From JAALLB01 sp964502215 (GTDB taxonomy: Bacteria; Pseudomonadota; Alphaproteobacteria; Rhizobiales; Rhizobiaceae), in contig CAZCUN010000002.1 in assembly GCA_964502215.1 (NCBI GenBank), positions 1 through 64,000 on the forward strand: a stretch of 64,000 nt of DNA, read 5' to 3'. This document shows positions 36,769 through 46,208 of the stretch, piece after piece. The position numbers and the translations under genes are program-made. A model generated the notes under the pieces. It was not told where the DNA came from. It saw only the letters and a program-made list of their open reading frames with translations, and made no database searches. Position 1 is the first letter of the stretch, and the number at the start of each line of letters is the position of its first letter.

Positions 36769-37965
36769 TTGCTCCACCTAAACAACACACAAGCACGGCA
36801 TTTGATTTTACATTTGCAAGGGCTTACACATCCGCCCCATATAGGGCAGGGCGAAGGTGTGCTTGAGGGTTTGGTTGAGCAGCTTGGATTTGTTCAACAA
36901 GATTCTATTCGCTGGGTTGAACGGGCGCATCACATGACTTTGTTTGCGCGTAATCAGACCTATCGACTAAAGCATCTTGAACGCCTGCATGAAGCAGGTG
37001 TGTTGTTTGAAAACTGGACACATGATGCTTCGCTTATTCCTTCAAAGTTCTGGGCTTATTGGAAGCATAAGTTTGCGCGTGATGAAGTGCGCCTGCGCAA
37101 GCAATTTACTAAGTGGCAGGGTGAGGGATTTGAAAAGCACATTGAAGCGCTTCGTAATCGCATTGAAAAAGAGGGTGTCTTGCGCGCGCGTGATTTGGAA
37201 AAACCCAAGGGTGATAAGCTTGAGATGTGGCAATGGCATGATGGTAAGGCTGCCATGGAGTTTATGTGGCGCACGGGGCAATTAGCAGTTCCCAGACGCG
37301 AAGGGTTTCAAAAGGTTTATGATTTAAGTGAGCGGGTTATTCCGCACGAACATTTGACACACGAAGTTAGCCATGAAGAATTTGTTGATTGGGCTTGTCG
37401 TTCAGCGCTTGATAGATTGGGATTTGGAACAGCGTCTGACATTGCGAAATATTGGGATTTACTATCCATCAAGGAAGTCAATCAGTGGCTTGAAACGCAT
37501 GGGCGTCAAGAAACGCAAGTGATAACGGTTCAACCAAATGACAAGACAAAGCAGCGTGAATTTATTGCGCGACTTGATGTTGAGAATATCTTAGATCAAT
37601 TACCAAAAATTCCATCTCGCATTCGTGCGCTTTCGCCGTTTGATCCGGTGATACGAGATCGCAAGCGTTTGTCTTGGCTTTTTGGATTTGATTATACGAT
37701 TGAGATTTATGTCCCACCTGCAAAGCGCCAATATGGCTATTATGTTTTTCCGCTGTTGGAAAAAGATAAGCTGATTGGGCGGATTGATTGTCAGGCAAGG
37801 CGTGCTGATGATTGTTTATATGTGACGCAAATCTGGCTTGAAGATAAAACGCGTTGGTCACAAGCCAAACAAGACAAATTGGCAGCCGAGCTTATGCGTC
37901 AAGCAAGGCTTTGTGGGGTAAAGAATATTACTTGGGATGAGGCTTGTCGCTATCGGCCAAACTGA
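36769..37965 (+). CDS. YcaQ-like winged-helix DNA glycosylase family protein
   Basis: A 398-residue protein of the YcaQ/AlkX (HTH_42) family. E. coli YcaQ unhooks interstrand cross-links and excises alkylated bases; its QxD catalytic motif corresponds to QQD in LGFVQQDSI near the N-terminus here. Several winged-helix modules follow, and the C-terminal RIRALSPFDPVIRDRKRL and the later LIGRIDCQARR are typical. The only usable start is TTG 36769; the GAGGA at its Shine-Dalgarno position (36757-36761) is the end of the palindromic element. Function by homology. Confidence 0.87.
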   Translation: MLHLNNTQARHLILHLQGLTHPPHIGQGEGVLEGLVEQLGFVQQDSIRWVERAHHMTLFARNQTYRLKHLERLHEAGVLFENWTHDASLIPSKFWAYWKHKFARDEVRLRKQFTKWQGEGFEKHIEALRNRIEKEGVLRARDLEKPKGDKLEMWQWHDGKAAMEFMWRTGQLAVPRREGFQKVYDLSERVIPHEHLTHEVSHEEFVDWACRSALDRLGFGTASDIAKYWDLLSIKEVNQWLETHGRQETQVITVQPNDKTKQREFIARLDVENILDQLPKIPSRIRALSPFDPVIRDRKRLSWLFGFDYTIEIYVPPAKRQYGYYVFPLLEKDKLIGRIDCQARRADDCLYVTQIWLEDKTRWSQAKQDKLAAELMRQARLCGVKNITWDEACRYRPN

Positions 37966-38651
37966 TGGGTGATGTCTTCGTTTTGTGGTGCAAGAGACTT
38001 ATGCAGATGCACCATCATGCCAGCGGCAAAAACGGGCGTTAGAATGTTGAGAATTGGAATAGCCATTAATCCAGCAACCACCATACCGCCCATGAAAACC
38101 GTGCCCCAATGTTTGCGGCGCAGTTCGTGGGCTTCTTTTTCTGATTTATAGCGCATAGCGGCAAATTGAAAATATTCACGTCCTAGCAAGTAGCCGTTCG
38201 CAACAAAAAAGACAATGACACCAAGGCCAGCAAATAAAAATAAAATAAGTGCAATTAGGTTTACGAACACAACCATCAAGGCAAATTTGATTGCAAGGGT
38301 TACGGAATCTCCAAGCGGCATAGCCTTGCCTTTGACTTGGTCAGGATAGTGCGTTTCTTCAATGTGCTCTGCAACTTCATCAAGAAATAGCCCTGCAAAA
38401 ATCGCCGAGGTTGGGGCTAACAAAAATCCTGCACCAAAAATTACGCCTGCTCCTAAGAACCATGCAATGAGCGTTGTGACCCAAGTCCAACCCTCCAGAA
38501 ATGGAAAGAGGTAGTTAGTGGCTAACATTTGCAAGCCAAGCAATATACCGAAGAAAAGTAATAGCGTAAGACCCAGCGATTTCCACACAACAGAGCGGAA
38601 ACGAGGTTTTAGAATTTCATTGAAGGATTTTGTAGCTGCTTCATAAATCAT
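37950..38651 (-). CDS. CysZ-like / EI24 domain membrane protein
   Basis: A 233-residue membrane protein with four to five hydrophobic segments (about 27-48, 55-90, 128-160 and 200-225), including the long stretch GAGVIFGAGFLLAPTSAIFAGLFLD interrupted by prolines, and the cytoplasmic segment YLLGREYFQFAAMRYKS. These match the EI24/CysZ family. E. coli CysZ imports sulfate, but alphaproteobacterial members are not tested. ATG 38651 is chosen over TTG 38660. Its 3' end overlaps the YcaQ-like gene by 16 bases. Confidence 0.82.
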   Translation of the reverse strand: MIYEAATKSFNEILKPRFRSVVWKSLGLTLLLFFGILLGLQMLATNYLFPFLEGWTWVTTLIAWFLGAGVIFGAGFLLAPTSAIFAGLFLDEVAEHIEETHYPDQVKGKAMPLGDSVTLAIKFALMVVFVNLIALILFLFAGLGVIVFFVANGYLLGREYFQFAAMRYKSEKEAHELRRKHWGTVFMGGMVVAGLMAIPILNILTPVFAAGMMVHLHKSLAPQNEDITHQFGR

Positions 38652-38760
38652 GATTTCCAAATAGGGATGGATTGAACAACTTGCAAGAAAATAGTGTCTT
38701 TGGCTTTTAATTCTTCTCTCTTGAGGGTATGGCTTTGTGAATTAATTTGGAGAATTTTTC

Positions 38761-39756
38761 ATGAGCGACACAAAATATGACGTATTGGCAATTGGTAATG
38801 CGATTGTTGATATTATTGCAAAGGCAGACGATGCGTTTTTGGCTGAGCAAGACATTGCGAAAGGTGGCATGACACTGATTGATATGGCGCGTGCTGAGCA
38901 ACTTTATTCTGATATGGGGCCTGCGATTGAAACGTCTGGCGGTAGTGCTGGTAATACAGCAGCAGGTATTGCAAGCTTTGGTGGCAAAGTTGGCTATATC
39001 GGTAAGGTTGCAGATGATCATCTGGGTAAGATTTTTCGCCATGACATTACAGCCATTGGTGTCGATTATGATACGCCATCTTTGATGAGTGGTGAGACAA
39101 CCGCGCGCTCTATGATTTTGGTGACGCCAGATGGCGAGCGCTCAATGAATACTTATTTGGGTGCGTGCGGGAAGTTATCGAGCAAAGACATTGATGCGGA
39201 TATGGTTGCTCAATCTAAGATTACTTATTTTGAAGGGTACCTTTGGGATCCGGAAGAAGCAAAAGATGCGATCCGTGAAGCTGCTCGTATTGCGCACGAA
39301 AATGATCGCCTTGTTGCCATGACACTGTCTGATGCTTTTTGTGTCGACCGCTACCGTGATGAGTTTTTGGAATTAATGCGCTCTGGTACGGTTGATATTT
39401 GTTTTGCAAATGAGGGCGAGTTAAAATCGCTTTATCAAACTTCTGATTTAAAAACTGGCATGAATGCTATTCGCGAAGATTGTAATCTTTCCGCCATTAC
39501 GATGGGCGCAGAAGGCTCGATGATCGTGACACGCGAAAAAACTGGGCAAATTGATGCGCAACCAATTGATGAATTGGTGGATACCACAGGTGCTGGTGAT
39601 TTATATGCGGCTGGGTTTTTGTTTGGCTTGACAAATGGTCGTGAGCTTGGCGAATGCGCTATTTTAGGCGGTATCGCAGCAGCAGAAGTTATTCAGCACA
39701 TCGGCCCGCGACCGCAAGTCTCATTGAAGGAACTTGCAGAGCAATCAGGTTTATAA
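38761..39756 (+). CDS. Adenosine kinase (PfkB family)
   Basis: A 331-residue ribokinase-fold sugar kinase. The substrate-binding N-terminus is VLAIGNAIVDIIAK, followed by GGSAGNTAAGIASFGGKVG; the anion hole and catalytic Asp are in VDTTGAGDLYAAGFLFG near the C-terminus. The length and the segment SDAFCVDRYRDEFLELM fit the adenosine kinase subgroup of alphaproteobacteria, which salvages adenosine to AMP. ATG 38761 follows TTGGAGAA. The next gene begins one base after its stop. Confidence 0.92.
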   Translation: MSDTKYDVLAIGNAIVDIIAKADDAFLAEQDIAKGGMTLIDMARAEQLYSDMGPAIETSGGSAGNTAAGIASFGGKVGYIGKVADDHLGKIFRHDITAIGVDYDTPSLMSGETTARSMILVTPDGERSMNTYLGACGKLSSKDIDADMVAQSKITYFEGYLWDPEEAKDAIREAARIAHENDRLVAMTLSDAFCVDRYRDEFLELMRSGTVDICFANEGELKSLYQTSDLKTGMNAIREDCNLSAITMGAEGSMIVTREKTGQIDAQPIDELVDTTGAGDLYAAGFLFGLTNGRELGECAILGGIAAAEVIQHIGPRPQVSLKELAEQSGL

Positions 39757-39757
39757 G

Positions 39758-40198
39758 ATGGCTGAAAAGTTAGTAGAAAAACTTATACGAATTATAAAAT
39801 CCTGCTTCGCGTTGCCGAAGTGGGTTTTTATTTGGGTTTTTTTTATACTAGTGCCGGCTAATTTTTCAGGCATTTTTCTATTGCAATATGATACAGGCTT
39901 TTGGGTTGCTGTCCTTGGCATTGGCGGGATCATGCCTAATTTGGTTTTCCTTTATTTAAACGGCGGGATGTCAAAAGTATTGGCTATTCCTCATCTTATT
40001 TTCTGGATACCACTTCACATTGTGCTGGGAGTTCTTTGGGTTAAGAATCCTGAGATGAGTGATTTTGAGAAAAATTATCTACTGATCATTTTAGCGATTA
40101 ATACGATCTCGCTGGCCTTTGATCTTTATGATGCAAATGAATGGCGTAAAGGCAAACGTGATGTCGTTGGCTTTGAGGGTGAGCCTGTCTGGATTTGA
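39758..40198 (+). CDS. Small membrane protein of unknown function
   Basis: A 146-residue protein with four hydrophobic segments (about 20-40, 48-66, 72-95 and 105-125) and a hydrophilic C-terminus with RKGKRDVVGFEGEPVWI. I do not recognise the family. ATG 39758 starts one base after the adenosine kinase stop, implying translational coupling; it converges with and abuts the beta-solenoid gene at 40199. Confidence 0.75.
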   Translation: MAEKLVEKLIRIIKSCFALPKWVFIWVFFILVPANFSGIFLLQYDTGFWVAVLGIGGIMPNLVFLYLNGGMSKVLAIPHLIFWIPLHIVLGVLWVKNPEMSDFEKNYLLIILAINTISLAFDLYDANEWRKGKRDVVGFEGEPVWI

Positions 40199-41872
40199 TT
40201 ATTTTCGGATGCTTGAACCGACTGCTGAAACGAAGAGCAGGGATAATATCCAACCTGCTGCTATCAAAAACCATTCATACATTCGAACCCACCAGCCAAA
40301 ATTATCGCGACTTCCATCTGTGAAGACAACTCGCGGTGCCCAATCTGCCTCCATACGCAAATTCACAACAGGCAGTGCAATGTCTGCGGCATAGATAAAA
40401 GATTGAAATTCCGAATATTCAGATGGCATGGAAGATGCGCAATTTTCATCTGGAAAATAGACCCAGTTTTCCGCGCACCATGCAGAGATAGAGCCACCTG
40501 CGCGAGCTTCCTTGAAGATAAGCGGATGAGTTGGGGTCATGATGCCGCGTTTGGCGGCTTGGTCATAGATGATTGTACCAAGTAAAATGATGCCAAATAA
40601 AACGACAAGTGCATTGCCAGGTTTATAGCCATAGCCAACCAAAGGCCCCCAAAGCGTTTTGCGGAAAAACACTTGCCCCCAATGCCATAAGTTCAAACTG
40701 CCTTTGGCGGCAGGTTCATGTGTAGCCATGAAGTTGGTTTGGAGTTTTTGTTTTTCAATTCGAAGTTCCAGCGCTTCTTCTTGATATCCCATGGTGTCGA
40801 GAACGCTTGCTAATTGCTCCCATGGGCGAGGTTTGAAGTTTTTTGCAAGATGATCTTCTGGTTGCTGGTTTAAAAATTCTATCCAAAACTCTGCTTTGCA
40901 ATTATCGGGTAGATTGGAAAAACCTTGATAGGTAAAATTATCCAATTTGGTAATGTAATCTGGTTTTTTGCTTTCGGCTTCTTCGGTCGCGTTTTCATCT
41001 TTTTCGCGCTTTTCATGATAAGTCTCACGTTTGCGCATCCACGTATCACCATCCGTATTAATGGTAGAGCAAGAAGCACCTGAAAAATCAACTTCACCAT
41101 TTACAAACCCAAGCGAGCGCCAAGCCAATGTGCCGCCAATTTTTGAATTACGAAGTTGAAGTGCTGGTGAGCCTTCTAGGCTTGCCCCTTGGGGTGTGAA
41201 GTCACCACCAATCTCAGTGCCAGTTAATGCGATTGTGCCCTTAGCGATGACGTTTTCGAGGTCAACGTCGCCATCAATTTTTGCGCGGTTGGCGATAAGG
41301 GAGTTATTTTTGTCTAAAAAATGAGCGTTTTCGCAAAGTAGATTTCCAGAAATTATGCTGGAGTTGATGCGAACAGATTGTTGCGAAGTAAACTCTTGAT
41401 CAAGGCTGAGGCTTCCCTCGATTATAATTCTTTCTGCTATTAATGAAATAACACTTGTTTTGCTCAGGACTATATTTTTCGTTCTTGCTCCTGATAAAAG
41501 AATACTACCATCCAGTTGGCACAGTTGGAGGTTTAAATCTTTGGTAATTTCAACTGTCTCAAGATCAAGAATTTTAGGACATTTTATATGAGCGCCGTAT
41601 AAATTTATGCCGCGTGCATGAATAGGTGATTTTTCACACCCACCCAAAATCATATAGCGTAAAAACTCTGCTCTTATTGTATTGAGCTTTGTTGCTTTTA
41701 TAGGCCGTTTGTCTGCGTAGCCCTCAACTTTGCAATCTTCACCATTGGCGGCACTTTGTCTTAGTTTTTCTTCGGCTGGCAAAAGCGGTAAAAAATCTTC
41801 TAGTTTACTTCCCTTTAAGGTCAAAGGGACAGGCGTTTTTGGCTTTTGTTTTTTGCTTGGTGTAACTGCCAT
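40199..41872 (-). CDS. Beta-solenoid protein with C-terminal membrane (channel-like) domain
   Basis: A 557-residue protein not assigned to a named family. Residues 1-60 are basic. About 65-290 form a quasi-repeat pattern with inward small or hydrophobic residues (phrases such as ARGINLYGAHIKCPKILDLE, KDLNLQLCQLDGSILLSGA and GDVDLENVIAKGTIALTGTE), which reads as a right-handed beta-solenoid related to pentapeptide repeats. A charged linker (about 290-330) and helical part follow, then two transmembrane segments (about 430-450 and 530-552) flanking a 75-residue loop; the layout resembles a two-helix channel. Similar proteins are sometimes labelled membrane-associated oxidoreductase without proof. 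The start has a good AGAGGGA site. Confidence 0.7.
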   Translation of the reverse strand: MAVTPSKKQKPKTPVPLTLKGSKLEDFLPLLPAEEKLRQSAANGEDCKVEGYADKRPIKATKLNTIRAEFLRYMILGGCEKSPIHARGINLYGAHIKCPKILDLETVEITKDLNLQLCQLDGSILLSGARTKNIVLSKTSVISLIAERIIIEGSLSLDQEFTSQQSVRINSSIISGNLLCENAHFLDKNNSLIANRAKIDGDVDLENVIAKGTIALTGTEIGGDFTPQGASLEGSPALQLRNSKIGGTLAWRSLGFVNGEVDFSGASCSTINTDGDTWMRKRETYHEKREKDENATEEAESKKPDYITKLDNFTYQGFSNLPDNCKAEFWIEFLNQQPEDHLAKNFKPRPWEQLASVLDTMGYQEEALELRIEKQKLQTNFMATHEPAAKGSLNLWHWGQVFFRKTLWGPLVGYGYKPGNALVVLFGIILLGTIIYDQAAKRGIMTPTHPLIFKEARAGGSISAWCAENWVYFPDENCASSMPSEYSEFQSFIYAADIALPVVNLRMEADWAPRVVFTDGSRDNFGWWVRMYEWFLIAAGWILSLLFVSAVGSSIRK

Positions 41873-41886
41873 ATATCCCTCTTTGT

Positions 41887-42738
41887 TTAAAGCGTTGTCA
41901 AATTTACTTTTGTTTCAGGTTTTACAATACTGCGTGCATCGCTCTCAAGGTTTAACTCATCTGACCCTAGCTGTGTTGCGTTTTGTAGAATTTCAAAAAC
42001 AGATGAGGTCGTGATGCCAAGATTTTCTTCAGGCGTCATTTCGCTCAAGAGGTGTCCTAGAAAAATTGCTGCGGTCAAATCGCCAGGGCCATTGGGTGGA
42101 TTATCAAATTGCATATGGGTGGAGATGATTTGTTGAGTGTTGCTGTGATATAAATTGCCCGTCTCATTTGTAGTTTTTGTTGGGCATGAAGTTGTTAGAA
42201 CTTTATTGGGTGTGAGTTTTTGTGCAAGTGAAAGTGTGTCTTCTAAAGTTTCAGGTGTAGATGCGTCCAAAAGCCATGCAAGCTCAAAGCGGTTTGGCGT
42301 TGTTATATCACAAAGTGGGATAAGATTATCTTTGATTGAAGTAGCGGTTTCTTTTGGTACGTATAAACCACCAAGATCGCCAATCACGGGGTCGCATAAA
42401 TAGATGCAGTCAGGATTTTTGTGCTTTATGGAACGCACAAGCTTTGCAACCGCTTTTGCCTGTTCTGAGTTGGCCATATAGCCTGATAGGATAGCGCCAA
42501 CTTCATCTATCCATGGTGCGTTTGCAATGTTTTCTAAAAAGCTTGAGAAATTTTCATCCTCTGCAACAATGCGTGTTGCAGGCCCGTGCCCTGGATGCCA
42601 AGGAAGGGTGATAGTTGGGATTGCCCAAACTGGAAACCCTAATGTTTCAAGTGCAAAAACAGCAGCGCGGTTTCCAATAGATCCACGTGCTACGTGAGAA
42701 GAGATTACGATAACGGCTTTCTTAGAGCGATTAGACAT
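41887..42738 (-). CDS. pdxY: Pyridoxal kinase
   Basis: A 283-residue ribokinase-fold kinase forming pyridoxal 5'-phosphate. Features: VIVISSHVARGSIGNRAAVFA (the PdxK/PdxY start, split over the substrate loop), CDPVIGDLGGLYV, TPNRFELAWL, and the catalytic GPGDLTAAIF with the anion hole. Length fits PdxY. The beta-solenoid gene begins 14 bases downstream and a small membrane-protein gene overlaps its start by 8 bases, so the three form one operon. Confidence 0.93.
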   Translation of the reverse strand: MSNRSKKAVIVISSHVARGSIGNRAAVFALETLGFPVWAIPTITLPWHPGHGPATRIVAEDENFSSFLENIANAPWIDEVGAILSGYMANSEQAKAVAKLVRSIKHKNPDCIYLCDPVIGDLGGLYVPKETATSIKDNLIPLCDITTPNRFELAWLLDASTPETLEDTLSLAQKLTPNKVLTTSCPTKTTNETGNLYHSNTQQIISTHMQFDNPPNGPGDLTAAIFLGHLLSEMTPEENLGITTSSVFEILQNATQLGSDELNLESDARSIVKPETKVNLTTL

Positions 42739-42982
42739 GGAATATATAAGTGCGTAATAGATGTATGATAAGTACGATTACAAAAATTGCCCCAAGAATA
42801 CGACCAATGCGCGTGCCCCATAGTTCTGCCCATTCGTTTTCACCAACATCATCAGCGCTTAAATGCCCTTTCACACGCTCGGCTACGCGTTTGGTAGAGG
42901 ATGTTCCAACGGTTTCTGACTCTTGTGCAACGCGCTCTAAAATACGCTTTGATTCTTTTTCGTTATCTTGTGCTTTATTCAT
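42731..42982 (-). CDS. Small single-helix membrane protein
   Basis: An 83-residue protein: a charged, probably helical N-terminal half, then one C-terminal transmembrane helix (about 57-78, ILGAIFVIVLIIHLL). I do not recognise a named family, but small proteins with this layout next to pdxY occur in Rhizobiales. ATG 42982 is chosen because AAGAGAA precedes it; longer in-frame versions would run into the divergent MFS gene. Its stop overlaps the pdxY start. Confidence 0.7.
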   Translation of the reverse strand: MNKAQDNEKESKRILERVAQESETVGTSSTKRVAERVKGHLSADDVGENEWAELWGTRIGRILGAIFVIVLIIHLLRTYIFHV

Positions 42983-43072
42983 TGGTGAGTTCTCTTGTTT
43001 CATTTGAGACTGGCAAAGTCTGAATAAGACTGCAATAGTATAAATTCTATATTGGGTATTAAGGTGAATTTC

Positions 43073-44443
43073 ATGGATAAAGATCTGAATGCAGAAGTTG
43101 GCGATGAATTCGTTAATGCAGATAAAAAAGGTATTTGGGGATGGATGCTTTTTGATTTTGCAGCGCAACCTTATCATACGCTAATTATCACTTTTATCTT
43201 TGCTCCTTATTTTGCATCTTTTGTCGCGAGTGATCCAATATCTGGACAAGCTCAATGGGGTTATGGAACAGCCATTGCGGGTGTTATTATTGCCGTCTTA
43301 TCGCCTATACTTGGTTCAATCGCTGATGCAACCGGGCCACGGAAACCTTGGATATTTGTTTTTTCAATTTTAGGATTTATTGGCGCCTTCATGCTCTGGT
43401 GGGCGTTACCTTATCAAGAAGATAATTCATCAGTGCTCATCGCTTTATTAGCACTTATTATCTTGATGATTGGGTTTGAATTCGCAGCTGTTTTTAACAA
43501 TGCTATGATGCCAACTCTTGTTCCTCGTGAACAATTGGGGCGACTTTCAGGTAATGCTTGGTCTTTGGGATATGTTGCTGGACTGTTTACACTTATCATT
43601 GTTTTATTGACCATGGCGACCAATGGTGAAGGTTTAACGCTTCTTGGTATTGAGCCAATGTTTGCAATAGATGCAAGTATGAAAGAAGGCGAACGAGCCA
43701 CTGGGCCTTTGACAGCCATTTGGTATCTGGTTTTTGTTTTGCCGCTTTTAATATTTACGCCCGATATTAAGACGCGTAAAAAAGTTACTGGTGCTGTTCT
43801 TCAGGGTTTAAAAAATTTCATGGCAACAATTAAACGCCTGCCACAAAATACATCTCTTTTTGCTTATCTTGGTTCATCAATGTTGTACCGCGATGCTTTA
43901 AATGGGCTTTATGCTTTTGGTGGCATTTATGCTGTTGGTGTCCTTGAGTGGTCTATAGTGCAAGTCGGTATCTTTGGCATCATTGCAAATATTACGGGTG
44001 TTCTAGGTGCATATTTGGGAGGGCGATTTGATGATGGGTTTGGACCAAAATTTGTAGTCAGGGCAAGCATTATCATTTTGACGATTGCTAGTTTGATTAT
44101 TATTACGACGGATCTCAATCATGCCTTATTCATTAAACTTGCGGACGGCTCTTCGATGCCGACAATTATCTTTTATATTTGTGGTGGCTTTATTGGCGCT
44201 GCTGGCGGTGCTTTACAAGCGGCTTCTCGCACTTTGATGGTAGACCAAGCTGAGCCAGGTCGTATGACGGAAGCTTTTGGCCTTTATGCAATGTCAGGGC
44301 GCGCAACTGCGTTTATTGCACCATTATTGATTGCACTGTTCACAGATATAAGTGGCAGCCAACGTATTGGTGTTATTCCAATTGTTGTTTTGTTTATCAT
44401 TGGGCTTTTGCTGCTAAATAAAGTTAAGCAGCAAAGGGCGTAG
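43073..44443 (+). CDS. MFS transporter, UMF1/Atg22-like family
   Basis: A 456-residue transporter with 12 predicted helices. The start of the membrane part, WMLFDFAAQPYHTLIITFIF, is the UMF1 family signature, and ISPILGSIADATGPRKPW-like text (with the MFS loop DATGPRKPW) follows helix 3. The family includes fungal Atg22 vacuolar amino-acid effluxers; bacterial substrates are unknown. ATG 43073 has an AAGGTGA site eight bases upstream. It is divergent from the small membrane protein and pdxY, and convergent with purH. Confidence 0.9.
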   Translation: MDKDLNAEVGDEFVNADKKGIWGWMLFDFAAQPYHTLIITFIFAPYFASFVASDPISGQAQWGYGTAIAGVIIAVLSPILGSIADATGPRKPWIFVFSILGFIGAFMLWWALPYQEDNSSVLIALLALIILMIGFEFAAVFNNAMMPTLVPREQLGRLSGNAWSLGYVAGLFTLIIVLLTMATNGEGLTLLGIEPMFAIDASMKEGERATGPLTAIWYLVFVLPLLIFTPDIKTRKKVTGAVLQGLKNFMATIKRLPQNTSLFAYLGSSMLYRDALNGLYAFGGIYAVGVLEWSIVQVGIFGIIANITGVLGAYLGGRFDDGFGPKFVVRASIIILTIASLIIITTDLNHALFIKLADGSSMPTIIFYICGGFIGAAGGALQAASRTLMVDQAEPGRMTEAFGLYAMSGRATAFIAPLLIALFTDISGSQRIGVIPIVVLFIIGLLLLNKVKQQRA

Positions 44444-44446
44444 GCT

Positions 44447-44567
44447 AAAAAGAATCAATGTCTGAAGTGGCGTGTGTTCGTGAAGGCCAAAGCTTTTTCT
44501 TTTGTGGGTTTTGACCTACAAAGATTAGAAAATGCGCAAAAAGAATCAATGCCTAAAGTGGCGTGTG
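44447..44567. repeat. Duplicated fragment of the purH 3' end
   Basis: The segment 44538-44567, which contains the end of purH on the minus strand, has a diverged copy 91 bases away at 44447-44476 (AAAAAGAATCAATG is identical, then 14 of 16 bases match). Translated on the minus strand the extra copy still reads FTNTRHFRH followed by a stop, compared with FTGTRHFRH in purH. Confidence 0.8.
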
Positions 44568-46162
44568 CCAGTGAATACCATTGCTATGCCTGCTTCATCT
44601 GCAGCGGCAATAACTTCATCGTCACGCATTGAACCCCCTGGTTGAATGGCGCAAGTTGCACCAGCTTCTATCGCCGAAATAAGTCCATCTGCAAAGGGGA
44701 AGAATGCGTCTGATGCAACAGCACTTCCTTTTGTGAGCAGGTCTTTGCTGTTTGCGACTTCCATTGCGTCTACTGCTTTTCTGGCAGCGATGCGCGAAGA
44801 GTCTAGTCTACTCATTTGTCCTGCACCAATACCAACCGTTGCAAGATCGCGGGCGTAAACAATCGCGTTTGATTTCACGTGCTTGGCAACTTGGAAGGCA
44901 AAGCGCATGTCGGCTAGTTGTGCGTCTGTTGGTTGAACTTTAGTGACGACTTTTAAGTCAAGGTCGTCAATAATACGCGCATCGCGGTCTTGTACGAGAA
45001 GACCGCCAGCAACTGTTTTGACAGACAAGCCTTTAGATGAAGGGTCAGGTAGACCACCAGTTACAAGCAGGCGAAGGTTCTTTTTAGCTGCAATGATTTC
45101 ACGCGCTTCATCATCGGCATCTGGAGCAATAATAACTTCAGTGAAAATTTCTACAATCTGTTTTGCTGAAGCTGCATCGAGTGTTTGGTTTAAGGCAATA
45201 ATGCCACCAAAGGCTGAAACGGTGTCGCAAGCAAATGCTTTTTTGTAAGCCTCGCCCAAGGTTGCACCACGCGCAACGCCGCATGGATTTGCGTGTTTGA
45301 TGATGGCGACTGCTGGGCCATCTTCGGACTTAAATTCCGAGACAAGTTCAAAGGCTGCGTCTGTATCATTGATGTTGTTATATGAAAGTTGTTTGCCTTG
45401 CAGTTGGGTCGCAGTTGCAACGCCTTTGCGACTGTCACCTGTTTTATAAAAGCCAGCTTGCTGATGAGGGTTTTCGCCATAGCGCATTTCTGCTGCTAAT
45501 GTGCCTGCCACACTTCTGTGAAGTGGCATGGAAGAACCAACTTCATTGGCAAACCAAATTGATATTGCTGTGTCATAACTTGCAGTACGAGCGAAAGCTT
45601 TATGGGCAAGGCGTTTGCGAAGTTCTAAAGTTGTTTGATTGTTATTTGCTTCAAGTTGCGCCAGTACTTCTGCGTAATCTGCTGGGTCTGTGACGATGTT
45701 TACAAAGCCATGGTTCTTTGCCGCAGCGCGGATCATGGCTGGCCCGCCGATATCGATGTTCTCAACACTTGTGTCGTAGTCTGCACCTTTGGCGATGGTT
45801 TCTTCAAATGGATAGAGATTAATGACTGCCATATCGATCGGGCTGATGTTTTGTTCGCTCATGGCTTTTTGGTGTGTTTCATCTGTGCGCACTGCAAGAA
45901 GACCGCCGTGGACGGATGGATGAAGTGTTTTTACGCGGCCGTCCATTATTTCTGGAAAATTTGTAATCGAAGAAACGTCATCCACTGGAATGCCAGCGTC
46001 AGCGATCGCCTTTGATGTGCCGCCTGTTGAAAGCAATTTGATGCCTTTATCAGAAAGCGCTTTTGCAAGTTCGATAATGCCTGTTTTATCAGAGACAGAA
46101 AGCAGTGCTGTTTTTACTTTGCTTAAATCAGGAATAATATGCTGTTTAGCAATCGGGGACAT
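44546..46162 (-). CDS. purH: Bifunctional AICAR transformylase / IMP cyclohydrolase
   Basis: A 538-residue enzyme for the last two steps of IMP synthesis. The N-terminal cyclohydrolase (MGS-like) domain has LLSVSDKTGIIELAKAL, LLSTGGTSKAI and INLYPFEETI; the C-terminal transformylase has the folate-binding and catalytic block IIKHANPCGVARG, AFGGIIALN and PGGSMRDDEVI. Standard size and ending (TGTRHFRH). It lies downstream of a heparinase-like gene, as in many Rhizobiales. A diverged copy of its last codons lies just beyond the stop. Confidence 0.98.
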   Translation of the reverse strand: MSPIAKQHIIPDLSKVKTALLSVSDKTGIIELAKALSDKGIKLLSTGGTSKAIADAGIPVDDVSSITNFPEIMDGRVKTLHPSVHGGLLAVRTDETHQKAMSEQNISPIDMAVINLYPFEETIAKGADYDTSVENIDIGGPAMIRAAAKNHGFVNIVTDPADYAEVLAQLEANNNQTTLELRKRLAHKAFARTASYDTAISIWFANEVGSSMPLHRSVAGTLAAEMRYGENPHQQAGFYKTGDSRKGVATATQLQGKQLSYNNINDTDAAFELVSEFKSEDGPAVAIIKHANPCGVARGATLGEAYKKAFACDTVSAFGGIIALNQTLDAASAKQIVEIFTEVIIAPDADDEAREIIAAKKNLRLLVTGGLPDPSSKGLSVKTVAGGLLVQDRDARIIDDLDLKVVTKVQPTDAQLADMRFAFQVAKHVKSNAIVYARDLATVGIGAGQMSRLDSSRIAARKAVDAMEVANSKDLLTKGSAVASDAFFPFADGLISAIEAGATCAIQPGGSMRDDEVIAAADEAGIAMVFTGTRHFRH

Positions 46163-46208
46163 AACGTTGCGACTTTCTTTTCAGATTTTAAATAGGATAA
46201 TTTGAAAA

